Assembly: GCF_013328345.1 (NCBI RefSeq)
Contig: NZ_JABULX010000012.1
Span: 48,649-112,648, forward strand
Direction of reading: 5' to 3'
From: Marinifaba aquimaris
Lineage (GTDB): Bacteria; Pseudomonadota; Gammaproteobacteria; Enterobacterales; Alteromonadaceae
DNA: 64,000 nt
Position numbers and translations under genes: made by a program. A model generated the notes under the pieces. It worked only from the letters and a program-made list of their open reading frames with translations, made no database searches and was not told the origin of the DNA. How positions within the stretch are numbered: the first letter of the stretch is position 1; each line of letters opens with the position of its first letter. This document shows positions 14,889 to 25,118 of this stretch, one piece after another.

Positions 14889-15287
14889 ATGATTGAAATA
14901 GACGCGATGTTTCCTGTGATGGTAGCGGCAAATTTAGCAGAGGTGAAAGCCTTCTATGAAGAAGTATTTGGTTTTAATGCGGTATTTTATGACGCCAATT
15001 TTTATTTGCATTTAGTGTCGCCCAGTTCAGGTGTTCAACTTGGCTTTTTAATGCCTGCGCATGCAAGCCAACCGGAATTCCTTCAACCGTTAATGTCTCC
15101 CGATGGCTATGTGATATCGCTCGAAGTTAAAGATGCCGCTCACGCCTATAGTGATGCACAAAAAATGGAGTTGAAAATGGCGATGCCACTCAAAGAAGAA
15201 GTATGGGGGCAAATACATTTTATGTTGCAAGACCCGGCAGGTTTTCGAATCGACGTGGTCCAACATTTAGAGGTTTCAGGTAACTAG
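14889..15287 (+). CDS. VOC superfamily (glyoxalase/bleomycin-resistance fold) protein
   Basis: 132-aa VOC-fold protein with two beta-alpha-beta-beta-beta halves: MFPVMVAANLAEVKAFYEEVFGF, and a C-terminal half ending LQDPAGFRIDVVQHLE. Members bind a metal and act on or sequester small molecules. ATG 14889 has AGGTGA six bases upstream; GTG 14880 is an alternative. It lies directly behind an AraC-family gene of DUF6597 type, a pairing common in Proteobacteria. Substrate unknown. Confidence 0.85.
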   Translation: MIEIDAMFPVMVAANLAEVKAFYEEVFGFNAVFYDANFYLHLVSPSSGVQLGFLMPAHASQPEFLQPLMSPDGYVISLEVKDAAHAYSDAQKMELKMAMPLKEEVWGQIHFMLQDPAGFRIDVVQHLEVSGN

Positions 15288-15973
15288 CCAGAGTAAACCA
15301 TAAAGGGCGCTGCAATACTGAAGCTTTAAAAAATATAAAGTCGCGCCATCAAGACACATGGCGTCAATCGCTCATTCTGACCTTTGGCGCTTCTAACAAA
15401 AATATATATTAAATATTTAACTCAATGTCATTATCTTTCAAATGAGGGTAATAACAGTTGGTGCTTATGGTTTTTCTCAAAAAAATCATTGGTATATCTC
15501 AATAATCAAACTAGCCCAGTTATTAATGAGTACTCAGCAAAGTTAAAATAATGATAAATGCAACAAAAATAAGTCTATCGAAACGAAACAAAATTTTGAT
15601 TAGGCATATACCTTCATAATGACATATCAAATCGATCGGTATTTTCACTAAGAAACATTTAGGCTTATTTGGTAAGTGATTTTTGTGGTTTCTTTTGTGC
15701 CTCCATTATCGTTAGTCACGTTGAAATATTTATCAGTTGGTCAATATCGAGCCCAAACTTGCTTGTATCAACACTGCAGTAATTCTTTGATCTGTTGTAT
15801 TTTTCATATTAAGCTGGTCTTGAATTTACAATACTTATAGTAGCTCTAGCATATACCGTAGTAATTTAATATAAGCCATCTAAATTGCTCTGGTTGACTT
15901 TATTTAAATAGCTTTTCAATATGTTTAAAGTTCTCCTTTAAACATATTATTTGGTCTCAGGAATAACTAAATA
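15288..15973. other. AT-rich intergenic region
   Basis: About 690 bp with no open reading frame that I believe. It contains an imperfect GCGCCA/TGGCGC inverted pair (15345-15393) and, near its right end, the strong hairpin listed separately. Nothing else is recognised. Confidence 0.6.
15918..15948. promoter_or_regulatory. Perfect 13-bp hairpin upstream of the DUF1772 gene
   Basis: AATATGTTTAAAG, five-base spacer, then its exact complement, ending 25 bp before ATG 15974. The position fits an operator or a leader-RNA hairpin; no T-run follows, so it is not a terminator of the usual kind. Confidence 0.5.
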
Positions 15974-16465
15974 ATGATTTCAGATATTGCATTAGTGCTA
16001 TCTACATTGATGTGTTCGCTAATCGCAGGGCTCCTTTTTTGCTATGCAATATTGATAATGCCTGGCCTTAAAAAACTGGATGACAAGAGCTTCATCAAAG
16101 CTTTTCAAGTTACTGATAGGATCATTCAGAATAATCATCCTTTGTTTATCTTAATCTGGCTTGGTTCAGCATTGTCTATAATTGTTTTAGCTATCAGCAG
16201 CTTAGGTAAGCTTGAGGGTATAGATGTTTACATAATGCTGTTCGCTTTAACTGGATATTTTTGCGGTATTCAAGCACCTACAATTCTCGTAAACCTACCA
16301 CTGAATAAAAAATTACAGAAATTAAATGTGGCACATAGCAGCGAAGAAGAACTAAGGGCGTCGCGTATTGAATTCGAGGCTCCTTGGAATAAGTCAAACG
16401 AAATTAGGACTATCATGGCCTGCATGACGTCTCTGGCCTTAATAGTGTTGTGCCTAAAACAATAA
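15974..16465 (+). CDS. DUF1772-like integral membrane protein
   Basis: 163-aa membrane protein with four spans (about residues 7-28, 58-78, 84-104, 145-160). The C-terminal motif PWNKSNEIRT before the last span is typical of DUF1772 (anthrone-oxygenase-like) proteins. The molecular role is unknown in bacteria. Nothing downstream on the same strand; the following gene is convergent. The perfect hairpin just upstream may control it. Confidence 0.75.
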   Translation: MISDIALVLSTLMCSLIAGLLFCYAILIMPGLKKLDDKSFIKAFQVTDRIIQNNHPLFILIWLGSALSIIVLAISSLGKLEGIDVYIMLFALTGYFCGIQAPTILVNLPLNKKLQKLNVAHSSEEELRASRIEFEAPWNKSNEIRTIMACMTSLALIVLCLKQ

Positions 16466-16517
16466 TTTGATGCTTATTGTCCTTAGACTTTTTAAGTGAA
16501 AGCATTATCCGTACCTG

Positions 16518-17624
16518 CTATTGTTCAATCTTAGTCGCTTGCAAATTAGCATCTTGTGTTAACTGATTTTGCAAGGACAGATGCTTTATGATCCGACGAA
16601 TAGTAAAATCATATTTAGTTTGTTTTAGGTGAGTTAAACTAAACTGCTTGAAGTTAATATTTTCCCAACTTGAATTAAAAATGATTGGCTCTAACATATC
16701 TAAGTTATGTGAATTAATCACTTGAAATGGCATAGCAGCTTCGGCGAATTTGTTACCATTTTGGTAGTAATCATAAGCCCTCACTAACATCCAGCCCATA
16801 CTTAAATAATTACCACCGACAGATGCGGCAAGCTGCCCATTTTTAATTGCCAATAAGCCATTTTTAGTCCAATCAAAACCGCCAATAAAAATATCTTTAT
16901 TGGGTTTCAAGCCAAGCTCTTTAGCTGCCTCGATTACTCCCAAAGCCATCGTGTCAGAGGATGCCCAAACCAGATTAATATAATCGTGTCTATTGTATAG
17001 TGCAATGAACTTCTCTTTTGCTTCAGCTCCACTCCAATTAACCACCAAATTTTGGACAAACTCAACATCACTTTGTTTTGATAATCTGTCGTGTATGCCT
17101 AATAGCCTTAGTTCAGAGTCGGCAGTTCTGTCACCACTAATAGACAGAAATCTTATTGTTTTTTTTTGTTCACTTTGATGGTATTGCCGAATTAATTCAT
17201 CAGCCAATAAATAGCCTCCATAACGCTCATCATAAGAGTGCTCCGCCAACCAATAATTGTAATTTTTTGGTATTAGCTCTGATTGAGATTTTTCTAATTC
17301 GGATAACCGAGTAAGTGTTACAAATGGTATTTTTGCTTGCTCCAAACCATTAAAAATAAATTTTGCACCTTGTTTGTATGGGTAAAAAACCAATAAATCT
17401 GGTTTTGATTTACCCTTTATTATCTGCTCAATAACTGACTTTTGAGAATATTTATGGTCGGCTTCAATAACATTCAGGTTAATATTTAAATCTTCCGCAG
17501 CAGCAAAAGCTATACTCAATACATTCTGCCAGTAATCATTATTTTCAGATTCTGAAGCAATAAAAGTAACCTCAAAAGCACGAACAGGAAGCGAGAAAAA
17601 GACGACGAGAAACCAAAACTTCAT
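16518..17624 (-). CDS. Periplasmic sugar-binding-like protein (Peripla_BP_4 type)
   Basis: 368-aa protein with a signal peptide (residues 1-16, ending VRAF) and a type I periplasmic-binding fold similar to RbsB/LuxP: VTFIASESENNDYWQNVLS, NLVWASSDTMALGVIEAAKELG and DIFIGGFDWTKNGLLAIKNGQ. No permease or ATPase genes are adjacent, so it may serve a sensor or work with an unlinked transporter. A C-terminal extension beyond the fold (about residues 310-368) is charged and unassigned. Substrate unknown. Confidence 0.82.
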   Translation of the reverse strand: MKFWFLVVFFSLPVRAFEVTFIASESENNDYWQNVLSIAFAAAEDLNINLNVIEADHKYSQKSVIEQIIKGKSKPDLLVFYPYKQGAKFIFNGLEQAKIPFVTLTRLSELEKSQSELIPKNYNYWLAEHSYDERYGGYLLADELIRQYHQSEQKKTIRFLSISGDRTADSELRLLGIHDRLSKQSDVEFVQNLVVNWSGAEAKEKFIALYNRHDYINLVWASSDTMALGVIEAAKELGLKPNKDIFIGGFDWTKNGLLAIKNGQLAASVGGNYLSMGWMLVRAYDYYQNGNKFAEAAMPFQVINSHNLDMLEPIIFNSSWENINFKQFSLTHLKQTKYDFTIRRIIKHLSLQNQLTQDANLQATKIEQ

Positions 17625-17697
17625 AGCGGAAAAGTGATTAATACAGGTTATCTAAGTATATATTGATAATGGTAATTTTCTTACTACAAAGACCCGT

Positions 17698-18075
17698 TTA
17701 GATAAACTTTTGTGAAACTAGGTAGCGCTTAATTTTAAAAGATTCACCACTTGTACTTCCAGTTACTGGGCTTTTAACTTGCTGTTTAATAAGAAACATC
17801 CAAAAAAAGCTTTCTAAAATATCAGCCAAACCAATATTTCTCACATTTAACCTATCTTGGCTTGCGTTATAACAATCAGTCCAGCTGTAATAATACCTGT
17901 TTGTCAGTAATTGGTTTTGATAATAAAAGCGACAATATCCATCCATTGCCCTAACAGCGGCTTGAAGAAACGCTAAATCAAATGCTTGATATAAGTTGGC
18001 CAGCTCTCTATTTATTAGGCTAGCAAGACAATGTGCAAAAACCATAGAAGCGATTGTCAGGTAAAAGGCAAGCAT
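17698..18075 (-). CDS. Uncertain small hypothetical protein
   Basis: 125-codon frame in a 520-bp gap, read on the same strand as both neighbours. It starts with a hydrophobic stretch (MLAFYLTIASMVFAHCLASL) that could be a signal or span, followed by a Tyr-rich segment. There is no Shine-Dalgarno: the ATG lies right in the T-run of the terminator at 18077-18111. It may be a decayed gene or no gene at all. Confidence 0.35.
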   Translation of the reverse strand: MLAFYLTIASMVFAHCLASLINRELANLYQAFDLAFLQAAVRAMDGYCRFYYQNQLLTNRYYYSWTDCYNASQDRLNVRNIGLADILESFFWMFLIKQQVKSPVTGSTSGESFKIKRYLVSQKFI

Positions 18076-18076
18076 A

Positions 18077-18111
18077 AAAAAAGCCTTGCAGGAAAAACTG
18101 CAAGGCTTGTG
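18077..18111 (-). terminator. Terminator after the S9 oligopeptidase gene
   Basis: AAGCCTTGCAG / CTGCAAGGCTT stem with a short A-rich loop, followed on the minus strand by TTTTTTT. It stands 33 bp after the oligopeptidase stop. Confidence 0.85.
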
Positions 18112-18143
18112 TCAGATAAAAGCTTTATCGCTTTACTACAGCA

Positions 18144-20378
18144 TTATTTATTAATGCCATGTGCTTTTAACATGAAAGCAAATTCTTGTGCGTAATCTAA
18201 TAATCGCGCATAACGACCAGAGCTCGAGAAGTGCCCTGCCCCCATGTGCATACGCATTACAAGCAAGTTATCGTCTGTTTTGTATTCACGCATTTTTGCT
18301 GTCCATTTAGCGGGCTCCCAGTAGGTGACACGAGGGTCATTTAAACCACCAGTTACCATCATAGGAGGGTAATCGCGCTTTTCGATGTTGTCGTATGGGC
18401 TATAAGCTAAGATGGTTTGATAGTCTTTCGCAGACTTAATTGGGTTACCCCACTCTGGCCATTCAATAGGTGTCAGCGGTAATGTATCGTCCAACATGGT
18501 ATTGAGGACATCGACAAAAGGCACACCTAAAATAACGCTACGCCATAATTCTGGTGCCTGTACTGTCACTACTCCCATTAATTCACCGCCCGCACTGCGG
18601 CCAGAAATAGAGATATTACCTTTTGACGTGTACTGCTGTTCGATTAAGAAATTCGCTGAATCAATAAAGTCATTAAAAGTATTTTGACGTTTTTCTAATT
18701 TACCATCTAAGTACCATTGATAACCCATTTCATCACCGCCACGAATGTGCGCAATGGCATAGGCAAAACCACGGTCTAATAAACTTAAGTTAATCGTCGA
18801 GAAGTTCGCACTCATGCCTAAGCCGTAAGCACCGTAGGCGTATAAATGCACAGGTTGAGAGCCATCGCGCTTAAAGCCTTTTTTATAAACAATCGAGATT
18901 GGAATTTTAGCGCCATCTCTAGCCGGTGCCCATAAGCGCTCCGTTTGGTATTGACTCTTATCGTAACCAGAAGGAATATTTCGTTCCTTTTTGGTCACCA
19001 ATTTTTGTTCTGCAAATTGATAATCTAGAACCGATTCAGGTGTAACCATCGACTCGTAGTTAATACGAATATGGTTTTGATCAAACTCTGGGTTGTTACC
19101 TAAATTGGCTGAATAAGCGGCTTCAGGAAATGCCACATAGCTTTGCTCGCCTTGATAGCTAAATAAGCGTACTTGATCTAAACCTTGTTTGCGCTCTTGC
19201 ACAACTAAGGTGTTTTTAAGTGGCAACAAACCTGTGAAGTAAACCTCATCAGATGGCGCGATCAGTGTTTGCCAATTATCAAAAGTCGGCTCTGTATCCT
19301 TGGTTTTAGCAATGTGGAAATTAACGTGTTGATCATTGGTACGAATGTAAAAATCACCGTGGGCATGATCAACATAATAATCAATCGCCTTATCACGAGA
19401 AGCCATCAGTGTAAGTGGGCTAAGCGGTGCATCGGCTTTAACAACATAGTTTTCAGCAACGGTATGACTGGCCGTTCGAATAACTAAGTAATCGCCAGAG
19501 TGGCTTTTGTCTATCCCCACAAAAAAGCCGATGTCTGACTCTTTGTATAAGGTTTTATCAGCGGTATTGTCTGTACCTAGCACGTGTGCTTTGGCTTCAA
19601 ACGGGCGCCACTCTTCACTAACAATTACATACAACAGGGTTTTACTATCGTTAGCCCAGATAATATCGCCGCTTGTTTGGGTAATGGTATCTTTGAGTAA
19701 CTCACCTGTTTTCAAATCTTTTATATAAATAGTAAAGCGCTCAGAACCGTTGGTATCAACACTCCAAGCAAGATACTGATTATTTGGGCTAACCGAGATA
19801 TCCGCTACTTTATAAAACTCATAAGACTTTGCTTCAACGGCTTCATCAAGAATGACGTGTTCAGTTGTATCGCCCGTTAGCGCTTTTCGCACCCAAGTGC
19901 GGTATTCCGCGCCTTTTTCAAAATACCAACGGTATTGATAGCCATTTTTAACCCAAGGAACCGACGTTTCTTCGTCGTCTTCTCGGCCTTTGTACTCTTC
20001 AAATAAAGTATCAACTAACGCTTGGTGAGGCTTAATAAAAGACTCAAAATAAGCGTTCTCTTCTTTTAAATAATCAAGTACGGGCTCGTCATTGATTTCT
20101 GGGTAAGACTTATCTTTTAACCAGTTGTAGTCATCTGAGAGTTTAAAGTCGTGATATTGTGCGGTATAGCTTTTTTTATCCGCTACGGGTGCAACGGTAT
20201 TAGCATCCGCTTTTAATCTTGGATATGCAGTCACGGTATCGTCTTTTGCTTCTTGTTGGTCCGCTGTTTGGGTACATGCAGAAAGTGCTAAGCAACCAAG
20301 TGTTGCCAGCAATACAGCGGGTTTATTAAATTTGGATGTGATTTTACCTGCTTGGCTTTTTAAGCTAAACAATTTCAT
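18144..20378 (-). CDS. S9-family prolyl oligopeptidase / oligopeptidase B, lipoprotein
   Basis: 744-aa serine peptidase of family S9A, closest in style to oligopeptidase B, which cuts short peptides after basic residues. The N-terminus has a lipobox (LALSAC, Cys at about residue 35), so it is a membrane-attached lipoprotein rather than cytoplasmic. The seven-blade propeller occupies about residues 70-480. The hydrolase domain has the nucleophile motif SGRSAGGELMG (near residue 590), the acid region GGLNDPRVTYWEPAKW and the histidine motif MHMGAGHFSSSGR. All three catalytic positions look intact. It is followed by a strong terminator and stands alone. Confidence 0.93.
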   Translation of the reverse strand: MKLFSLKSQAGKITSKFNKPAVLLATLGCLALSACTQTADQQEAKDDTVTAYPRLKADANTVAPVADKKSYTAQYHDFKLSDDYNWLKDKSYPEINDEPVLDYLKEENAYFESFIKPHQALVDTLFEEYKGREDDEETSVPWVKNGYQYRWYFEKGAEYRTWVRKALTGDTTEHVILDEAVEAKSYEFYKVADISVSPNNQYLAWSVDTNGSERFTIYIKDLKTGELLKDTITQTSGDIIWANDSKTLLYVIVSEEWRPFEAKAHVLGTDNTADKTLYKESDIGFFVGIDKSHSGDYLVIRTASHTVAENYVVKADAPLSPLTLMASRDKAIDYYVDHAHGDFYIRTNDQHVNFHIAKTKDTEPTFDNWQTLIAPSDEVYFTGLLPLKNTLVVQERKQGLDQVRLFSYQGEQSYVAFPEAAYSANLGNNPEFDQNHIRINYESMVTPESVLDYQFAEQKLVTKKERNIPSGYDKSQYQTERLWAPARDGAKIPISIVYKKGFKRDGSQPVHLYAYGAYGLGMSANFSTINLSLLDRGFAYAIAHIRGGDEMGYQWYLDGKLEKRQNTFNDFIDSANFLIEQQYTSKGNISISGRSAGGELMGVVTVQAPELWRSVILGVPFVDVLNTMLDDTLPLTPIEWPEWGNPIKSAKDYQTILAYSPYDNIEKRDYPPMMVTGGLNDPRVTYWEPAKWTAKMREYKTDDNLLVMRMHMGAGHFSSSGRYARLLDYAQEFAFMLKAHGINK

Positions 20379-20507
20379 TATTCCCTATCCTATGGTTTTA
20401 CAAAGAAAAGTTAGTATAGGTGAGGCCAATTGAACTTCAATATCAGTGACTAAATTATCAATTGGCAAAAACCTGAGTGTTGTAAAGTGCTCGCCTGCTC
20501 TATTTAT

Positions 20508-22202
20508 TTATGAAGAGCAGCTGTAGTGATTAATGCCACCAACGCCAAAATACTCAACGGGCCTTAAACGATAAAACTTATCTGTTACTTCTGAAGATTG
20601 CTCTTCGTAAGGCTGAGTTAACATCGCTTGCAACTCATTAATTAACGAATAATCACCTTTTGCCGCACTTTGATAAGCGGGCACGACTAACCATTCACGC
20701 CAAGTAAATTTAGGGTTCACTTGTTTCATTTGCTTGCTAATGACCTTTGCATTGGCAGGGTTAGCATCAACCCCTATTTTATTGCGCCATTTTGCTAACC
20801 ATCCCGACCACATATCATCTTGCTCTTGGCTGGTTTTTTTATAAAAACACTTTGTAAGCTGGGTCATATCTTCAGGGATTGCTGATAACTCACGAAACAG
20901 CATGTTGTAGTCAACACCGCTTTGAACCATCAGTTGTAACAGTTCAACAAAAAGAGCTGAATCATATTCGTCGAGCCCTAGTTTAGCGGCCCACATCTTA
21001 TCGAGCTTGGCTTCCATTAATGCAGAAAAGCCCTCTTCTATCGCTTCGAGCTTTGAAGTGGCCAAATCATCATCTTGCAGTAATACCTTTAAACTGCGAC
21101 AGAACATTTCAAAGTTCTTTTGTGCAGCCATTGGCTGGTTCAAAAATGAAAAGTGCTGACCGCCCCCTGTCCAAGGCTGAAATACAGGGTCGAATAATTC
21201 ACTGAACCCGAACGGACCATAATCTAAGGTATAACCACCAGCGGCGCAGTTATCACTGTTAAAGTTGCCTTGGCAAAAACCTACACGCAGCCAGTGAGTC
21301 ACTAACGTAGTTAATCTATCGCGAAACGCACTTGCTAGCTGTAATACTTGTTCAGTAAATACAAGGTTTTGATCAACGTCATTTGGGTATTCTCTTTCAA
21401 TTAAATGTTGCACAATTTGAGTCAACTCTGCCATTGCGTTGTCGTGTTCATTAACCCTAGCGCGGCGGGCAAAGAGCTCAATTTGACCCACTCGTAAGAA
21501 TGAAGGTGCAACACGTGTCGATATCGCCACTGGGTTAGAGACCATAATTTCAGGATCTTGAGAGCGAGAACCTTCGTAGTACCAAGGGCGATCAACCGTT
21601 TCTGTTTTTGACACAAATAAGCTTAACGAGCGAGACGTGGCAATACCTAAAGCGTGCATATGTTCCTGTGCTAAAAACTCTCTGACACTTGAGCGCAGCA
21701 CAGCACGACCATCACCGCCACGACAATAAGGTGTTTGCCCTGCACCTTTAAGTTGCATTTCCCAGCGTTTATCTTTGGCAACTAACTCAAGTACCGAAAT
21801 AGCTCGGCCATCACCATATGCATTACCCGTTCTAAACGGGCATTGCTGGGTATATTCGGTTCCATAAATCGATAAGGCATAGCCTGTCGCCCAACCTAAT
21901 TTGCGCATCGGCTCTGGTGAGGCACTGACATCACCTGAAAACAAACGTGTAAAACCATCGGTTGTTGCCAAACTATCTGCAAAACCCAATTCATCAAATA
22001 ACGTATGGCTGTGTGCAATATATTCAGGTTGCGCCAAAGGCGTTGGTTTGACGGGTACATAGTGGCCAGAAAATACTTGTCTTGGGTAATAGTCTTCCCC
22101 ACTTTCTGTTGCATCTGGGTCTGGCGTTAAATTATCTAAAAAAGAATAATCGGCAAGTTTGGCAAGTTCAGTAAAACTGCTCACTTTATCTGGGTTAGGC
22201 AT
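20508..22202 (-). CDS. selO: SelO/YdiU protein adenylyltransferase
   Basis: Pseudokinase-fold enzyme that transfers AMP to Ser/Thr/Tyr of proteins in redox stress. SelO hallmarks include [39 protein letters not shown] split over residues about 125-165, [23 protein letters not shown], and [20 protein letters not shown] (metal and active-site region). The C-terminus ends YSCSS; the Cys stands where eukaryotic SelO carries selenocysteine. I use ATG 22202 (MPNPDKVSS, 564 aa); an in-frame start at 22271 would add 23 atypical residues. Longer than the usual 480 aa of E. coli YdiU, mainly in the middle. Monocistronic. Confidence 0.92.
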   Translation of the reverse strand: MPNPDKVSSFTELAKLADYSFLDNLTPDPDATESGEDYYPRQVFSGHYVPVKPTPLAQPEYIAHSHTLFDELGFADSLATTDGFTRLFSGDVSASPEPMRKLGWATGYALSIYGTEYTQQCPFRTGNAYGDGRAISVLELVAKDKRWEMQLKGAGQTPYCRGGDGRAVLRSSVREFLAQEHMHALGIATSRSLSLFVSKTETVDRPWYYEGSRSQDPEIMVSNPVAISTRVAPSFLRVGQIELFARRARVNEHDNAMAELTQIVQHLIEREYPNDVDQNLVFTEQVLQLASAFRDRLTTLVTHWLRVGFCQGNFNSDNCAAGGYTLDYGPFGFSELFDPVFQPWTGGGQHFSFLNQPMAAQKNFEMFCRSLKVLLQDDDLATSKLEAIEEGFSALMEAKLDKMWAAKLGLDEYDSALFVELLQLMVQSGVDYNMLFRELSAIPEDMTQLTKCFYKKTSQEQDDMWSGWLAKWRNKIGVDANPANAKVISKQMKQVNPKFTWREWLVVPAYQSAAKGDYSLINELQAMLTQPYEEQSSEVTDKFYRLRPVEYFGVGGINHYSCSS

Positions 22203-22562
22203 AAGGATTGTCTTGGTTTGAAAAAAGCTAAAGGTAGATGTATATACCCAATTGGTTGTGATGCCGTTCAACGTTAGTAGCCCGTGCTACTTTATTGAAT
22301 CACTCATCGAATCATACGTCATACTAGCTCGAATTATTCCATTTAAACAATCTGGGTATTGAGTTTTGAATGCCCCCAAACTTGGTCCAATAGTAAATAT
22401 TAAACCTAAAAAGCCCAGCAGGGTTTTATCCAACTATCAATTTTCGCTGCCACTTTACTTATGGTCTCAGTCTCATTAAAACATGTGGTAGGTGAAGTTA
22501 ATTGAGCTAAACTTAAATTGTTATATTTTGATTTAATCTGTTAGCACTTGATAGAGTAACCA

Positions 22563-23423
22563 ATGACTAAGCTTAAATTAATTTTGATCTTTATTTTTGT
22601 ATTTTATCCCGTGTCTGCTTGGTCTAACTGTACAATAAAAATGGTCTTTAAGCTTGGCGATAAGTATCCATTGATGAATGCAGCTCCCGATAATTCAGGC
22701 ATTTTTCAAGATTTATACACTGAGGCGAGTCATCGTATTGGTTGCGAATTATCAATAACACGTTTACCTAAACAAAGAGCACACCAAGGCCTTGAACAAG
22801 GTAGGTTTGATTTTTACCCCGCCGCATCATTTTCTACGCAACGATCTCGTTATTTAATCTACCTAGATAATGGTTTGACAACAAGTGAATATGGCATTTC
22901 ATCAAAAGGCGTCCCCACTATTACCCAGTTAAGCCAACTGAAAAAAGTCCCTTCCCTTATATGGCTATTGGAAACAAATAGCTCCAAAGATGAAGTAGCT
23001 TCTAATTTAGGCATTGCAGCACAGAAGGTTAAGTACCTGAATATTGAGAAAGTTATTGAATTTGTAAATAAAAGAAGAAGTTACCAGTACTTCTATGTCG
23101 CCGATAAAGAAATACTTGATAGTTTTATCGCTAAGAATGATTTATCGAATTTGAATACATTTGGCTTAAAAATTCATAGACACTGCTGCGGGCAACAACA
23201 ACCTATGTATATGGGCGTGTCGAGATATTCTCCTTCAATTAGAGAACAGCTTAATGACGATTTCGACCCAACATTAAATGCATCACCACAAAATCAAGTT
23301 ACAACGGTCAAAGCGAACTCACTGATTGAACAATTTTACCAAGCACTTTCAGAGCTGAAAAAAGAGGGAGTCACCGACACTATTTATAAAAAATGGTACG
23401 CTCAACTTGAAGATACTAACTAA
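22563..23423 (+). CDS. Periplasmic solute-binding protein, SBP_bac_3 type
   Basis: 286-aa exported protein. Signal peptide at residues 1-21 (ending SAWSN), then a type II binding fold as in amino-acid-binding proteins: FQDLYTEASHRIGCELSITRLPKQRAHQGLEQGRFDF split around residues 48-85, a hinge, and a C-terminal IEQFYQALSELKKEGVTDTI. No transporter genes are adjacent. Many such solitary proteins in marine gammaproteobacteria have unknown ligands. A terminator follows 40 bp downstream. Confidence 0.82.
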   Translation: MTKLKLILIFIFVFYPVSAWSNCTIKMVFKLGDKYPLMNAAPDNSGIFQDLYTEASHRIGCELSITRLPKQRAHQGLEQGRFDFYPAASFSTQRSRYLIYLDNGLTTSEYGISSKGVPTITQLSQLKKVPSLIWLLETNSSKDEVASNLGIAAQKVKYLNIEKVIEFVNKRRSYQYFYVADKEILDSFIAKNDLSNLNTFGLKIHRHCCGQQQPMYMGVSRYSPSIREQLNDDFDPTLNASPQNQVTTVKANSLIEQFYQALSELKKEGVTDTIYKKWYAQLEDTN

Positions 23424-23465
23424 TTTTATAATTTGTCTGACGACTACTTTTTCATACTATGATTA

Positions 23466-23496
23466 AAAAAACGGCGCTATTAGCGCCGTTTTATAG
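23466..23496 (+). terminator. Terminator after the solute-binding protein gene
   Basis: AACGGCGCT-ATT-AGCGCCGTT stem followed by TTTTA; an A-run precedes it, so it may work in both directions. Confidence 0.85.
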
Positions 23497-23619
23497 TTAG
23501 CTTTTAGCGTTTACTTAATTTTATGGATTAAGATAAGGGCCTAAATCACTGATTCGCCCCGCTTGAGTGCCTTTACTCGATAGACCTTGAACATTGATAT
23601 TTTTTAACGTCACATTTGC

Positions 23620-24936
23620 TTGAATCCATATCATAAATACCGGTACCCGCCCAATCGCAACAAGACCATTTACAATTGCATTCATAATATTTTTTACAAC
23701 AACAGGGCTGTCCAAGTAGGCATGATGGCCGTTGCTGGGGTTAATACTTTTTTATCTGGCAGTCCACTCAGTATGCGCATCAACCCTGCTCACGCTCCCG
23801 AAGGTAAAACCATAGTATCGGTATTTCAACGCGGCGGTTGTGACGGTCTCAATTGTGTTATCCCATACAATGAAGGCCATTACTACGATATGCGCCCAAC
23901 AATAGCAATTGGTGCACCCGATGCACCGACTAATGCGGCTCTAGATTTAAATGGTCAATTTGATTTGCACCCTGCACTTAGTGGCTTGCATCAACTTTAT
24001 CAAGCGGGCTCGTTAGCTATTTTACCGACAGTACACGACCCAAATGGCAGCCGCTCGCACTTCCAAAGCCAGCATTATATCGAAAGTGGGCAAAGGCAAA
24101 GTGTGTCCGATGGTTGGCTAAATAGGCATTTACAAACACAAAACAGTAATGCCTCTTTTAGAGCGGTGGGATTTGGCAGCAACTTAGCGCAATCGTTAAG
24201 AAGTGATGAAACAGTGGCGTCACTGACTCGTTTGGCCAACTACAACATTGGCTTGGACAATGAAGAGGAAACCTTGTTATTGCAGAGGCTATCCCCGCTT
24301 TATCAACAAAGTGCCAGCTCTGCCAATCAAAGCTTGCTGAATCGATTTGGCTTAAGAGTGTTTAATGACTTAGATTTAATAGGCCAAATTCGCAGCCAAG
24401 ATTATCAACCGGAAAATGGTGCACAATATCCCAACAATAATTTTGGTAATCAGCTAAGAGAAGTCGCGCAGTTGATTAAATCAGGTGTGGGGCTAGAAGC
24501 CGCTACCGTTGATATAGGTGGGTGGGACACGCACTCCAATCAAGGAACAGCCAATGGTTCACAAGCGCGCTCTTTGACTGCATTTTCACAAGGTATCCAC
24601 GCTTTTGTTACCGACTTAGCTGACTATATGCAAGATGTGGTGTTGCTTACCAGTACTGAGTTTAGCAGACCGGCACATGAAAATGGCTCTCGTGGTACTG
24701 ACCACGGCTATGCCTCTACGTGGTTTGCCATTGGAGGAGGAATTCAAGGTGGGTTGTTTGGTGATTGGCCGGGGCTTAGCCAAAATCAATTAAGAGATGG
24801 CCGTTATTTAGATGCCACGGTTGATTATCGCGATATTTATGCTGAGATATTAACGCATCATTTAACTCACAATCAGTTAGCAAGTTTGTTACCGGATTTC
24901 ACTCCACAAACCCTCAATTTATTTGCTAATAGTTAG
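23620..24936 (+). CDS. DUF1501 family protein, N-terminus possibly lost
   Basis: Sulfatase/phosphatase-like DUF1501 protein. Core motifs: VFQRGGCDGLNCVIPY, LHPALSGLHQLYQAGSLAIL, SRSHFQSQHYIESG, VDIGGWDTHSNQG, and LTSTEFSRPAHENGSRGTDHG. Family members normally start with a twin-arginine signal and form a pair with a DUF1800 gene. Here no RR motif is found: the frame upstream of MMAVAGVNTFLSG is non-homologous in appearance (MNPYHKYRYPPNRNKTIYN) and no DUF1800 gene is near. ATG 23722 or 23725 is an alternative start with AGTAGG upstream. A deletion or rearrangement between 23500 and 23720 may have removed the 5' end. Confidence 0.75.
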   Translation: MNPYHKYRYPPNRNKTIYNCIHNIFYNNRAVQVGMMAVAGVNTFLSGSPLSMRINPAHAPEGKTIVSVFQRGGCDGLNCVIPYNEGHYYDMRPTIAIGAPDAPTNAALDLNGQFDLHPALSGLHQLYQAGSLAILPTVHDPNGSRSHFQSQHYIESGQRQSVSDGWLNRHLQTQNSNASFRAVGFGSNLAQSLRSDETVASLTRLANYNIGLDNEEETLLLQRLSPLYQQSASSANQSLLNRFGLRVFNDLDLIGQIRSQDYQPENGAQYPNNNFGNQLREVAQLIKSGVGLEAATVDIGGWDTHSNQGTANGSQARSLTAFSQGIHAFVTDLADYMQDVVLLTSTEFSRPAHENGSRGTDHGYASTWFAIGGGIQGGLFGDWPGLSQNQLRDGRYLDATVDYRDIYAEILTHHLTHNQLASLLPDFTPQTLNLFANS

Positions 24937-24951
24937 CGGGCTACTATGTAG

Positions 24952-24989
24952 CAACTGGCTCAATTAATGTAAATTATTTGAGCCAGTTG
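24952..24989 (+). terminator. Terminator after the DUF1501 gene
   Basis: CAACTGGCTCAA / TTGAGCCAGTTG, a perfect 12-bp stem with a 14-base loop, followed by TTAGTTAAC; 15 bp after the stop codon. Confidence 0.65.
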
Positions 24990-25118
24990 TTAGTTAACAA
25001 GCAAAAGTGCCAAGCTTTATTTACAAGCACGGATAGACAATTAGTGCTGTTAGCTATCCAATATATGCCAGTTTAATTACACTGCCGTTATGTTTACAGA
25101 CACGATTAGAGAAAGTAT

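Noticed and set aside
15345..15393. Possible attC-like element in the gap after the VOC gene
   Set aside because: It has an inverted pair GCGCCA/TGGCGC and a terminal TCTAACA, but the core boxes are in the wrong order for an attC.
22203..22271. Extended N-terminus of SelO
   Set aside because: The extra 23 residues are atypical for the family, and the conserved part begins after ATG 22202.
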